Position numbers and translations under genes: made by a program. Under the pieces are notes generated by a model, which saw only the letters and a program-made list of their open reading frames with translations, was not told the origin of the DNA and ran no database searches. Below, piece after piece: positions 1-5,559 of a stretch of 5,559 nt of DNA. The DNA is taken from contig JAOZKO010000196.1 of the NCBI GenBank assembly GCA_029935325.1, positions 1 through 5,559 on the forward strand. Reading direction: 5' to 3'. Position 1 is the stretch's first letter; every line of letters starts with the position of its first letter. This DNA is from Bacteroidales bacterium (lineage in GTDB: Bacteria > Bacteroidota > Bacteroidia > Bacteroidales > UBA1556).

Positions 1-3
1 TAG

Positions 4-699
4 GTGTCCATATACATAAAACATATTGTCATAATTCTATTTCTTACGGTATCAAGTTTGGCATTTTCGCAATCGCAAAGCAAACTTGACTCTCTCAGAA
101 AAAACAGTCCCTTAAAAAGCACTTATATTAAAATATCGCCCCTAGCAATTGTTGAACTAGAGCCAACACTACAAATAGGAATTGAGTATAGTCTTCTCCC
201 CAGAATAAGGCTACAACACGAAATTGGTTATATGACCACCTTCAATCCTGGATATCCCTTGATTAAATTAAACCCGAAGATTTTTTTAAATGGAGTGAAG
301 ATTCGAACTACGATTAAATTCCCACTCAAATTAAAAAGCTTAGAAACAAAACTAAGGTATAGATATTTCGGAATTGATTTTATGTATAAATACCTTCAAG
401 TACATGAGTATGATGTAGAAACTGCACGATTAGGCGGAGCTTATATGCAGACAATGGATTTTCATTCTGTAAAAAATGTTGGTGCTATTCATATTATTTT
501 TGGAGCAAATAACCGAGTAAGCAGAAAAAAAGACAGAATAGTTGATTGGTATTTTGGTGTTGGACTAAGGTATAAAAAAGTGGAAAGCGATGCTCCAGCA
601 GATTTAGATTATGGTGATTACCTTATGTTCTATGATGAGTATAATGGATATATATTAATGAGTGTAATGACTGGTATTAAGTTTGGTTTTGGAGTTTAA
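4..699 (+). CDS. Predicted outer-membrane beta-barrel protein, 231 aa, function unknown
   Basis: I do not recognise a named family. The N-terminus is a clear Sec signal peptide: a lysine at residue 6, a hydrophobic core at about 8-19, and a likely cut after AFS (residue 22) before Gln-Ser-Gln, a common Bacteroidota pattern. No cysteine follows, so it is not a lipoprotein. The mature part has many short stretches of alternating polar and hydrophobic or aromatic residues with glycines (for example LQIGIEYSLL, LRYRYFGIDFMYKY, WYFGVGLRYKKV and the C-terminal MTGIKFGFGV). This is what small 8- to 10-strand outer-membrane barrels look like, so an outer-membrane site is inferred. The start is a GTG. 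An in-frame TAG lies directly before it and the first internal Met is far beyond the signal peptide, so no better start exists. The stop is followed by 60 bases before the next + strand gene. Confidence 0.7.
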   Translation: MSIYIKHIVIILFLTVSSLAFSQSQSKLDSLRKNSPLKSTYIKISPLAIVELEPTLQIGIEYSLLPRIRLQHEIGYMTTFNPGYPLIKLNPKIFLNGVKIRTTIKFPLKLKSLETKLRYRYFGIDFMYKYLQVHEYDVETARLGGAYMQTMDFHSVKNVGAIHIIFGANNRVSRKKDRIVDWYFGVGLRYKKVESDAPADLDYGDYLMFYDEYNGYILMSVMTGIKFGFGV

Positions 700-759
700 C
701 ATTATATCCGCATATATGGTATAATATTTGTTGAAATTAGACTTTTCTAAATTAAGTTT

Positions 760-1506
760 ATGAGACACTTATTAATTACACTAAGTATAATATGGGTTAA
801 TGCAATTCAAGGACAAGCATGGGTTGGAGAGTTTCAAACTTCAATTTGTATTGAATGGAAAAAAGATAGTAATTCCACGTATCAGTATTTACGCGATTCA
901 GTTAAGTATGGTTTTATAGGTTTCTATGAAAGCCATGATTTTTGTGGTGATTCTGTTATAAAATATATTAGTAATTCAATTTGTTGCCCGGAAGATTCGG
1001 CTGGTATTTTGTCAACAGCAATGATTATGGGTTATAAACCACTAATTTTTTGTGATTCATTCCAATCAGGCCATTCACCACATTTATCAATTGGCTATTA
1101 TAGAAATTTTGATGGTAGTGGACTAATATCAAGCGGAAGTCAGATTAAATATAGTTCCAATTCTGTTTTCCGAAGTTCTGAGGACGACTTCCTATTATTC
1201 TACATTATGAGAATCAATCCTTTAGATAACTACAAAATAATTGCAATAAGAGATAAGGGTGGACGTGGGCCACAAGAATATCACATTAAATTTGAGTTAG
1301 ATTCATTTGATATTAATTTACTTCCTGAAGTATTGTATTTCGACTTTGTTGATGTAAGTTCAAAATTTTATCCTTCTAGAATTCTAGAAGAATCTGAAAG
1401 AGATCCAATTCATAAATTTTTTAATAAAACACTATATTCTTTTTCTAGGCATAAATCATCTTTAATGGAAATAGATGAACTATTGAATGACACTAATTAT
1501 TACTAA
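760..1506 (+). CDS. Secreted protein of unknown family, 248 aa
   Basis: No family recognised. Residues 1-20 form a signal peptide: Arg2, a hydrophobic stretch at about 4-13, and a likely cut near AIQGQA (residue 20). There is no lipobox, so the product should be periplasmic or secreted. The N-terminal half of the mature protein has five cysteines (about 30, 62, 75, 76 and 98), including an adjacent pair in the ICCPED segment. That number suggests disulfides in an oxidising compartment, but this is inference. The C-terminal third is charged and lacks cysteine. The ATG directly precedes the signal peptide; the upstream 60 bases are AT-rich without a Shine-Dalgarno, as is usual in Bacteroidota. 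A partial -7-like element (AATATTTG, 723-730) lies upstream but has no convincing -33 partner. The next gene starts 16 bases after the stop, so the two are probably co-transcribed. An 18 bp perfect palindrome sits inside the gene at 1373-1390. Confidence 0.75.
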   Translation: MRHLLITLSIIWVNAIQGQAWVGEFQTSICIEWKKDSNSTYQYLRDSVKYGFIGFYESHDFCGDSVIKYISNSICCPEDSAGILSTAMIMGYKPLIFCDSFQSGHSPHLSIGYYRNFDGSGLISSGSQIKYSSNSVFRSSEDDFLLFYIMRINPLDNYKIIAIRDKGGRGPQEYHIKFELDSFDINLLPEVLYFDFVDVSSKFYPSRILEESERDPIHKFFNKTLYSFSRHKSSLMEIDELLNDTNYY

Positions 1507-1522
1507 GTAAACAATTAAAGAT

Positions 1523-2809
1523 ATGAGCAAGTTTTTAATCAGCATTCTACTTATTGCAACAATCAGCAGCTGTAATCAGCAGCAAACTATCATTCCTAAT
1601 CCAACTCCTAAGATGGATAGTATTAAAATTCAGTCAAATATTATTCAAGACACTCTTTCCATAGTATCTGACAAAGAATTCGTAAGTCAACTTAGTACAT
1701 ATAAAACATTGGAATTACCTTATAAAATAAAAACACATATTTGGGTGCCAAATAATAAAAGCTCACATATTGATGATGAAAATAATTATCAAATAATTTG
1801 GTCTAGAGCTCACAAACCTTTGAATAAATTGGATAGTGTGGATGTGTTTTTTAAGTTTAAAGATATTCTTGGATTGGAAGAGTTTTTATGTGAAAGTTAT
1901 GAAAGCATTGATGAAGTTGATACAAATTGGAATTTGTTATTACTTGAAAGGTTTCAGCCCCTAAACGATTCTATTGAAGTTCTATTACTATCTTCTAATA
2001 ACTCTGAATCAAATTTAATATATTGGATAATCGCCACTTATGACAAAATAAATCATATTAAAGTCGATAATGTTATTGTTGGTGTTTTTGAATCTTTTGG
2101 AGACACTTATTGGGAGTCATATTTTAGTATTGATCGTAATTATTCAATTAAAAGTATAATCGCTTCACATTATGAAAGTAATCCAGAATATACTGAATAT
2201 GATTATAAAATAAATAATAATGGAAGTATAAAGCGATTCGAAACTCAGAAATATTCCTATGCCCAGAATTTTGATGAAGAGGGAGATAATTTATTAAGTT
2301 ATGAAAAGTCAATCGATAGTTATTATGTTAGGTTTTTTGAAGGAGAGCCTGTTTATTATAGTGAAGATGAGGCCAAATCTCGTGAGTTTCCAGATTTTTT
2401 TCTTGGCTATAAAGAAAATGGCATAATTGATTCTACAATTACATTGACAAAACCGATAATAATAAATGATAATCAGAATAGAAAATGGATGCATATATAT
2501 AGTTATAGTTCTATACACTTATATCGTTCTATATACTTAGGCAAAAGTAATGCACATTACAAACGATACTATTACGATACAAAAACTCAAATGGTCAACA
2601 ATATTCAGGAAGTGAAATACAAATGCATTAATGACTCAACAATTTCCATTGCATTTAGAAGTGGTATTTCAGATTCGGTTATTAATCAAAAGCAATTTAT
2701 TAAGTTTAACTATCACGACCCGTATTTCGGAGATGATTGGGAAAAATGGACATGGTTTAACATATATTTTAATGTAAACTCATTGGAAGAATTAGAGTCT
2801 AAATATTAA
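1523..2809 (+). CDS. Lipoprotein of unknown family, 428 aa
   Basis: No family recognised. The N-terminus is a lipoprotein signal: Lys3, a hydrophobic core at 4-13 and a lipobox ISSC with the lipidated cysteine at residue 17, followed by Asn-Gln-Gln-Gln. A linker of low complexity (Gln, Pro, Ile, Ser; about 18-60) leads to a long extracytoplasmic region rich in Tyr, Ser, Asn, Asp and Ile. I see no catalytic motif, tandem repeat or further membrane segment. The mature part may be two domains, about 60-260 and 290-420, divided by a Glu/Tyr-rich stretch; this is a guess from composition. It follows the secreted-protein gene by 16 bases, which suggests one transcript. The sequence after the stop is AT-rich, with a structured repeat block about 55 bases downstream that may end transcription. 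The product is probably anchored in the outer or inner membrane, facing the periplasm or cell surface. Confidence 0.78.
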   Translation: MSKFLISILLIATISSCNQQQTIIPNPTPKMDSIKIQSNIIQDTLSIVSDKEFVSQLSTYKTLELPYKIKTHIWVPNNKSSHIDDENNYQIIWSRAHKPLNKLDSVDVFFKFKDILGLEEFLCESYESIDEVDTNWNLLLLERFQPLNDSIEVLLLSSNNSESNLIYWIIATYDKINHIKVDNVIVGVFESFGDTYWESYFSIDRNYSIKSIIASHYESNPEYTEYDYKINNNGSIKRFETQKYSYAQNFDEEGDNLLSYEKSIDSYYVRFFEGEPVYYSEDEAKSREFPDFFLGYKENGIIDSTITLTKPIIINDNQNRKWMHIYSYSSIHLYRSIYLGKSNAHYKRYYYDTKTQMVNNIQEVKYKCINDSTISIAFRSGISDSVINQKQFIKFNYHDPYFGDDWEKWTWFNIYFNVNSLEELESKY

Positions 2810-2863
2810 ATTTATTTGCTACTAATCAGTATCATATTTTTTACAATTAAAATTATAATCCCC

Positions 2864-2933
2864 CACGTATATCACTGACCCTGAAAGGGTCAAACGTGAA
2901 TAACCATGGATGAAATCCATGGTTATGAATACG
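2864..2933. repeat. Double-hairpin palindromic element with TGAAA centres
   Basis: Two perfect hairpins stand side by side. The first is TGACCCT-GAA-AGGGTCA (2876-2892), a 7 bp stem. The second runs from ATAACCATGGAT (2900-2911) over GAA to ATCCATGGTTAT (2915-2926), a 12 bp stem. Both are centred on TGAAA, with only seven bases between them. Looser outer pairings exist: CACGT (2864-2868) with ACGTG (2894-2898), and CGT (2895-2897) with ACG (2931-2933); they share bases, so they are alternatives. Neither hairpin is followed by a T-run on either strand, so a classical intrinsic terminator is not the best reading, although the site between two convergent genes would suit a bidirectional stop. 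From memory, similar TGAAA-centred hairpin pairs occur between genes in other Bacteroidota, which points to a REP-like dispersed repeat; that part is not shown by this window. Confidence 0.65.
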
Positions 2934-2944
2934 AGTTCTTGAAG

Positions 2945-2989
2945 TTTTGGCGGTATTTTTGCTTTTTTTTAGCAAAAATAGTGACAAAA
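2945..2989. repeat. AT-rich hairpin, possible bidirectional terminator
   Basis: TATTTTTGCT (2954-2963) pairs perfectly with AGCAAAAATA (2971-2980) over a loop of seven T. After four positions holding one C-G pair, one G-T wobble and two mismatches, TTTTG (2945-2949) pairs with CAAAA (2985-2989), giving an imperfect 20-position stem. It starts only twelve bases after the double-hairpin element and may belong to the same repeat block. It lies in the spacer between the convergent lipoprotein and uvrC genes. The stem is mostly A-T, so its strength as a terminator is doubtful. Each arm contains TATTTTTG, a match to the Bacteroidota -7 promoter element TAnnTTTG, one on each strand (2954-2961 +, 2973-2980 -); I see no matching -33 element for the + strand copy. 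Confidence 0.5.
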
Positions 2990-3064
2990 TATTTTTGAAA
3001 AGATTTCATTACTAGTCATTTAGATAAACTGATTACTTACAATTTATTTTAAATACCATAAAAG

Positions 3065-4891
3065 CTAAGAATTTGAACCTGAGTTGAAATAAGCTTTAAG
3101 CAACAAAGCTTTAGATTCACCAACTTCAGCCTTCCAAGCATCAAAGCCAGCTTCCTTAATTCGCTTTACGGATTTAAACTTTTTTAGTAGCTGCTCCACT
3201 GTTGCTGGGCCAAATCCTTTGACATCAATTAACTGACTTTTGATTAATGATTTTTCGTGTTTCTTGCGGTAATGGGTTATGCCAAAGCGATGTGCTTCAT
3301 CACGAGCTTGCTGAATTATTTTTAAAGTTTCAGAGGTCTTATCAAGGTAAAGCGGGATTTTATCTCCAGGATAATAAATTTCTTCAAGCTTCTTAGCAAT
3401 CCCAATTACAGTTATTTTTCCTTTCAATCCTAGTTTTTTTATACTATTCATGGAGGATGAAAGCTGGCCTTTGCCACCATCAATAATTATAAGTTGTGGC
3501 AATTCATTTCCCTCTTTCAACTGCCTTGAATATCGCCTAAAAATTATCTCCTCCATTGATGCATAATCGTCAGCTCCCTCCACTGTTTTGATATTGAAGT
3601 GTCGATATTCCTTTTTGCTTGGTTTAGTATTTTTAAATACCACACAAGCAGCAACAGCATGGTCGCCTTGGAAGTTAGAATTATCGAAACACTCAATATG
3701 CTTTGGAGGTTCTTTCATTCTCAAATCCTTTTGCATCTGCAATAAAATTCTTTTGCTATGTCGCTCTGGGTCAATTAAGTTCTGCTTTTTGCGTAGGTCT
3801 AGCCTAAAAAACTTCAAATTACGCTCCGATAGTTCCAATAATTTCTTTTTATCTCCACGTTGGGGAACGAGAAAATCTGCATCTGGCAGCTCTATATCTG
3901 GTAAAATAGGAACAATAATCTCCTTAGAATTGCTATAAAATCTCTTGCGAATATCTACTACTGCATGCGCCAATATTTCCTTATCACTTTCGTCAAGGCG
4001 TTTTTTTATTTGCACCGAATGAGCCTGCACTACTGCTCCATTTATAACTTTCAAATAATTTACAAATGCCTCATCATCTTCACTTATCAAACTAAATATA
4101 TCTGCATCTTTCAAATATGAACTTACAACAATGGATTTGCTTTGATATCGATCCAAGAGTGTGATCTTATCCTTAAGAATTTGCGCTTTTTCAAACTCCA
4201 TATCTTCAGCTAAACGCATCATCTGCTTTTTAAGATTATTCTTTACTGTATGAATATTTCCCTTTAGCAACTCTTTAATTTCATCAATATATTGTTGATA
4301 TTCTTCCTCAGTTTCGTTTCCAATACAAGCAGCTTTGCATTTGCCAATATGGTACTCTAAACAAACTTTATACTTTTTGGTTTTAATACTATTAGCACTC
4401 AGGTTCAGCTTGCAAGTTCGGATTGTATATAGCTGTCGTATAAGGTCTAGCATAGTATGCATCATCTTGCCCGAGGCATAGGGGCCAAAATATTGGGAGC
4501 CATCTTTTATTATATGTCGTGTGGAGAATATTCTGGGAAAGGCTTCTTTTTTAATACAAATCCAAGGATAGGTTTTGTCATCTTTCATCAACACATTATA
4601 GCGCGGCTGATATTTTTTTATAAGGTTATTTTCCAATAAAAGAGCATCGATTTCAGTTTCCACAACAATCACCTCTATATTGGCAATTTGGCGAACTAAA
4701 TAAGTAATTTTAGCTCCATGTTGTTGGTCTTTGTTAAAGTATGAGCTTACTCTGCTCTTTAAACTCTTGGCTTTACCAACATAAATAATCTTTCCTTTAT
4801 CATTAAAATATTGATATACACCTGGCTTATTTGGAAGCCGAGCAATGGTTTTCAAAAGCAAATCTGCATATTTTGGGTTTGCCTCTGCCAT
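3065..4891 (-). CDS. uvrC: UvrABC system protein C (excinuclease ABC subunit C)
   Basis: UvrC makes the two cuts on either side of a DNA lesion held by UvrB in nucleotide excision repair. All expected parts are present in 608 residues, a normal length. The GIY-YIG nuclease (about 18-100) makes the 3' cut: Tyr26 in GVY, Tyr37 in YVGKAKSLKSR, Arg47 and Glu87 in LLLENNLIKKY match the known catalytic set. Four cysteines (160, 177, 185, 189) match the reported iron-sulfur ligands of UvrC. The UVR helical hairpin (about 215-250, LAEDMEFEKAQILKDKI) contacts UvrB. The RNase H-like nuclease for the 5' cut keeps Asp403 (ECFDNSNFQG), Asp471 (IIIDGGKGQL) and His534 (RDEAHRFGITHYR). A tandem helix-hairpin-helix region (about 550-605, DVKGFGPATVEQLL) binds DNA. 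The ATG at 4891 gives a normal-length lead before the GIY domain. It starts one base after the stop of the lipoprotein gene, so translation is probably coupled. The last residues (NSGSNS) are a short polar tail. Confidence 0.97.
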   Translation of the reverse strand: MAEANPKYADLLLKTIARLPNKPGVYQYFNDKGKIIYVGKAKSLKSRVSSYFNKDQQHGAKITYLVRQIANIEVIVVETEIDALLLENNLIKKYQPRYNVLMKDDKTYPWICIKKEAFPRIFSTRHIIKDGSQYFGPYASGKMMHTMLDLIRQLYTIRTCKLNLSANSIKTKKYKVCLEYHIGKCKAACIGNETEEEYQQYIDEIKELLKGNIHTVKNNLKKQMMRLAEDMEFEKAQILKDKITLLDRYQSKSIVVSSYLKDADIFSLISEDDEAFVNYLKVINGAVVQAHSVQIKKRLDESDKEILAHAVVDIRKRFYSNSKEIIVPILPDIELPDADFLVPQRGDKKKLLELSERNLKFFRLDLRKKQNLIDPERHSKRILLQMQKDLRMKEPPKHIECFDNSNFQGDHAVAACVVFKNTKPSKKEYRHFNIKTVEGADDYASMEEIIFRRYSRQLKEGNELPQLIIIDGGKGQLSSSMNSIKKLGLKGKITVIGIAKKLEEIYYPGDKIPLYLDKTSETLKIIQQARDEAHRFGITHYRKKHEKSLIKSQLIDVKGFGPATVEQLLKKFKSVKRIKEAGFDAWKAEVGESKALLLKAYFNSGSNS

Positions 4892-4892
4892 T

Positions 4893-5363
4893 CTATAATG
4901 GGTTTATTTCTAATGATAACTTATGAACTCCTTTTACTTTTAGTTTATTCATAGTGCTCTCAAAACTAAAAGTATATTCTCCTTTACTATTGAAATAAGT
5001 TTTCTTGTTAATTATGATTGTATAATAATAATACTCACCATCTAATTTGCCTTCCATAACACCTTCAGTACTTTTAATGGGGATTTGGTAGTGCGAATAA
5101 ATACTCTCTCCCTCGGCACTTTTTTGACTTAAACTAAAGCTAAAATCAGTCTCTGTAAAGTTAGAAGTAAGAGCAACTGTAACACTAACTTTATAAGGAA
5201 TTTCCATATCTGGGATTTGTGCTTTAAAATCAATAATATCAAAGGAATTCCAAATATTATTGGTAAAAGATTTGTCTATATAAATTGCTTGCTTTGCAGG
5301 CTCACAGCTTGATGCTATAATTAATATTAACAGAAATAGTATCTTATGTACTTGTTTTATCAT
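4893..5363 (-). CDS. Putative GldH-like lipoprotein, 156 aa
   Basis: Residues 1-20 are a lipoprotein signal peptide: Lys3 and Lys7, a hydrophobic core at 8-17, and the lipobox ASSC with the lipidated cysteine at residue 20. The mature part of about 136 residues looks all-beta. Its order of motifs resembles GldH, the lipoprotein needed for gliding motility in Flavobacterium: an early IWNSFDIIDF segment, PYKVSVTVALTSNF, a GxxxGK turn, a late GEYTFSFESTM strand pair, and an end on KGVHKLSLEI. The length also fits GldH. The match is by eye, and I do not see every conserved position (an Arg-Asn pair expected after the first strands is absent), so another small Bacteroidota lipoprotein remains possible. 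GldH-family proteins also occur in non-gliding species, so motility cannot be inferred. It is first in a unit with uvrC, one base apart. A TATTTTTG element ends four bases before the ATG. Confidence 0.6.
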   Translation of the reverse strand: MIKQVHKILFLLILIIASSCEPAKQAIYIDKSFTNNIWNSFDIIDFKAQIPDMEIPYKVSVTVALTSNFTETDFSFSLSQKSAEGESIYSHYQIPIKSTEGVMEGKLDGEYYYYTIIINKKTYFNSKGEYTFSFESTMNKLKVKGVHKLSLEINPL

Positions 5364-5367
5364 CCTG

Positions 5368-5375
5368 CAAAAATA
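5368..5375 (-). promoter_or_regulatory. Bacteroidota-type -7 element before the lipoprotein-uvrC unit
   Basis: On the - strand TATTTTTG is a full match to TAnnTTTG, the -7 element of the Bacteroidota housekeeping sigma factor. Only CAGG separates it from the ATG at 5363. Transcription in this group starts a few bases after the element, so the message would begin at or very near the start codon. I see no convincing TTTG -33 element 17-23 bases upstream, which lowers confidence. TATTTTTG can also occur by chance in AT-rich DNA. Confidence 0.4.
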
Positions 5376-5400
5376 AGGTTTAAAAACATTAAGGGGACTT

Positions 5401-5559
5401 CTAATAATTACTTTTGTTTTTAGGAATTGTTACGAAATAACTAGACCGTTCAAACTCGTTCTTTTTCACGCTAACTTCGTCAAAAAGCCTCGCCGTAGCT
5501 ACGACTATGGCTATGTTTTTTGACTTATTATCGTGCAAAATAACATCGCTTGATTCGGG
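5401..5559 (-). CDS. Possible partial reading frame, C-terminal 52 codons, cut by the window edge
   Basis: On the - strand a frame is open from the window end to a TAG at 5401-5403. It has 52 sense codons and no internal Met. The deduced end includes DVILHDNKSKNIAIVVATAR and later NEFERSSYFVTIPKNKSNY. I recognise no domain. If real, it is the tail of a gene upstream of the GldH-like gene, with a 37-base gap and the same direction. Against this, nearly all of it lies in an imperfect inverted repeat, and the + strand of the same region is also open for 39 codons, so openness is weak evidence. It could be a genuine gene end, a repeat that lengthens a gene in frame, or non-coding DNA. Confidence 0.3.
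   Translation of the reverse strand, partial: PESSDVILHDNKSKNIAIVVATARLFDEVSVKKNEFERSSYFVTIPKNKSNY
5444..5559. repeat. Long imperfect inverted repeat, right end not reached
   Basis: The region folds back on itself around 5501. The inner arm GTCAAAAA (5479-5486) pairs with TTTTTGAC (5517-5524). Further out TAA (5472-5474) pairs with TTA (5528-5530), CACG (5467-5470) with CGTG (5532-5535), TTTT (5462-5465) with AAAA (5537-5540), and GTT (5458-5460) with AAC (5542-5544). With small gaps the similarity continues to CCG (5445-5447) against CGG near the window end. Inside, AGCC (5486-5489) faces GGCT (5509-5512), and the centre holds the perfect palindrome CGTAGCTACG (5494-5503). Many matched blocks in the same order and nearly the same centre make chance unlikely. 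GC is visibly higher here than in the flanking spacer. It looks like a dispersed palindromic repeat or a small non-autonomous mobile element. No transposase is visible. Confidence 0.55.

Noticed and set aside
703..723. Weak inverted repeat (TATATCC / GGTATA) after the first gene, considered as terminator or operator
   Set aside because: The arms are short, A-T rich and need a bulge, so chance is a sufficient explanation in AT-rich DNA.
2309..2518. 69-codon - strand open frame
   Set aside because: It lies wholly inside the lipoprotein gene on the opposite strand, has low-complexity Ile/Tyr-rich sequence and no signal of its own.
2842..2859. Near-palindrome TTACAATTAAAATTATAA after the lipoprotein gene
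   Set aside because: It has mismatches at the centre and in the arms and is almost pure A/T, so it is expected by chance.
2906..2998. Small + strand frame (30 codons, ATG within the 12 bp hairpin)
   Set aside because: It is made entirely of the hairpin elements, starts inside a stem and has no plausible initiation context. Frames of this kind are a common by-product of palindromic repeats.
3009..3040. Imperfect inverted repeat just downstream of the uvrC stop, considered as its terminator
   Set aside because: Only about six of eight arm positions match, the loop is long and there is no T-run after it on the - strand.
3588..3938. 116-codon + strand open frame
   Set aside because: It is antisense to the conserved nuclease region of uvrC, whose frame is certain. 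The Ser/Leu/Cys-rich product is typical of an antisense shadow.
4457..4639. 60-codon + strand open frame
   Set aside because: It is antisense to the N-terminal half of uvrC, just after the GIY-YIG domain, with no independent support.

Overview
The window looks like a chromosomal piece from a member of the Bacteroidota. The evidence is the low GC content, exported proteins with short Bacteroidota-style signal peptides (A-x-S|Q type and SSC lipoboxes), a GldH-like lipoprotein, a UvrC with Bacteroidota-like sequence, a TAnnTTTG-type -7 promoter element, and the absence of clear Shine-Dalgarno sequences. Order or genus cannot be resolved from this sequence.

Left part (4-2809, + strand): three consecutive genes for exported proteins. 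They are a small predicted outer-membrane beta-barrel protein (4-699), a secreted protein of unknown family (760-1506) and a lipoprotein of unknown family (1523-2809). The last two are 16 bases apart and probably co-transcribed. I recognise no enzyme or domain in these three, so any shared envelope role is inference from their export signals and order.

Middle (2810-3064): a 255-base spacer between convergent genes. It holds a compact structured block. First come two hairpins that share a TGAAA centre (7 bp and 12 bp stems, both with GAA loops), then an AT-rich hairpin with a 10 bp perfect inner stem. The block looks like a dispersed palindromic repeat of the REP/BIME kind and may also end transcription from both sides.

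Right part (3065-5363, - strand): a two-gene unit of a GldH-like lipoprotein followed after one base by uvrC, the nucleotide-excision-repair endonuclease subunit. uvrC is the only gene identified with high confidence. A TATTTTTG element ends only four bases before the lipoprotein ATG, which suggests a leaderless or nearly leaderless transcript.

Right edge (5401-5559): an imperfect inverted repeat of roughly 115 bases with arms of about 45 bases, probably running past the window end. A reading frame through it on the - strand is open to the edge, so it is either repeat DNA or the repeat-derived tail of a neighbouring gene.

I see no CRISPR array, tRNA, rRNA, transposase or defence system. The least explained signals are the two palindromic elements and the trio of unassigned exported proteins.
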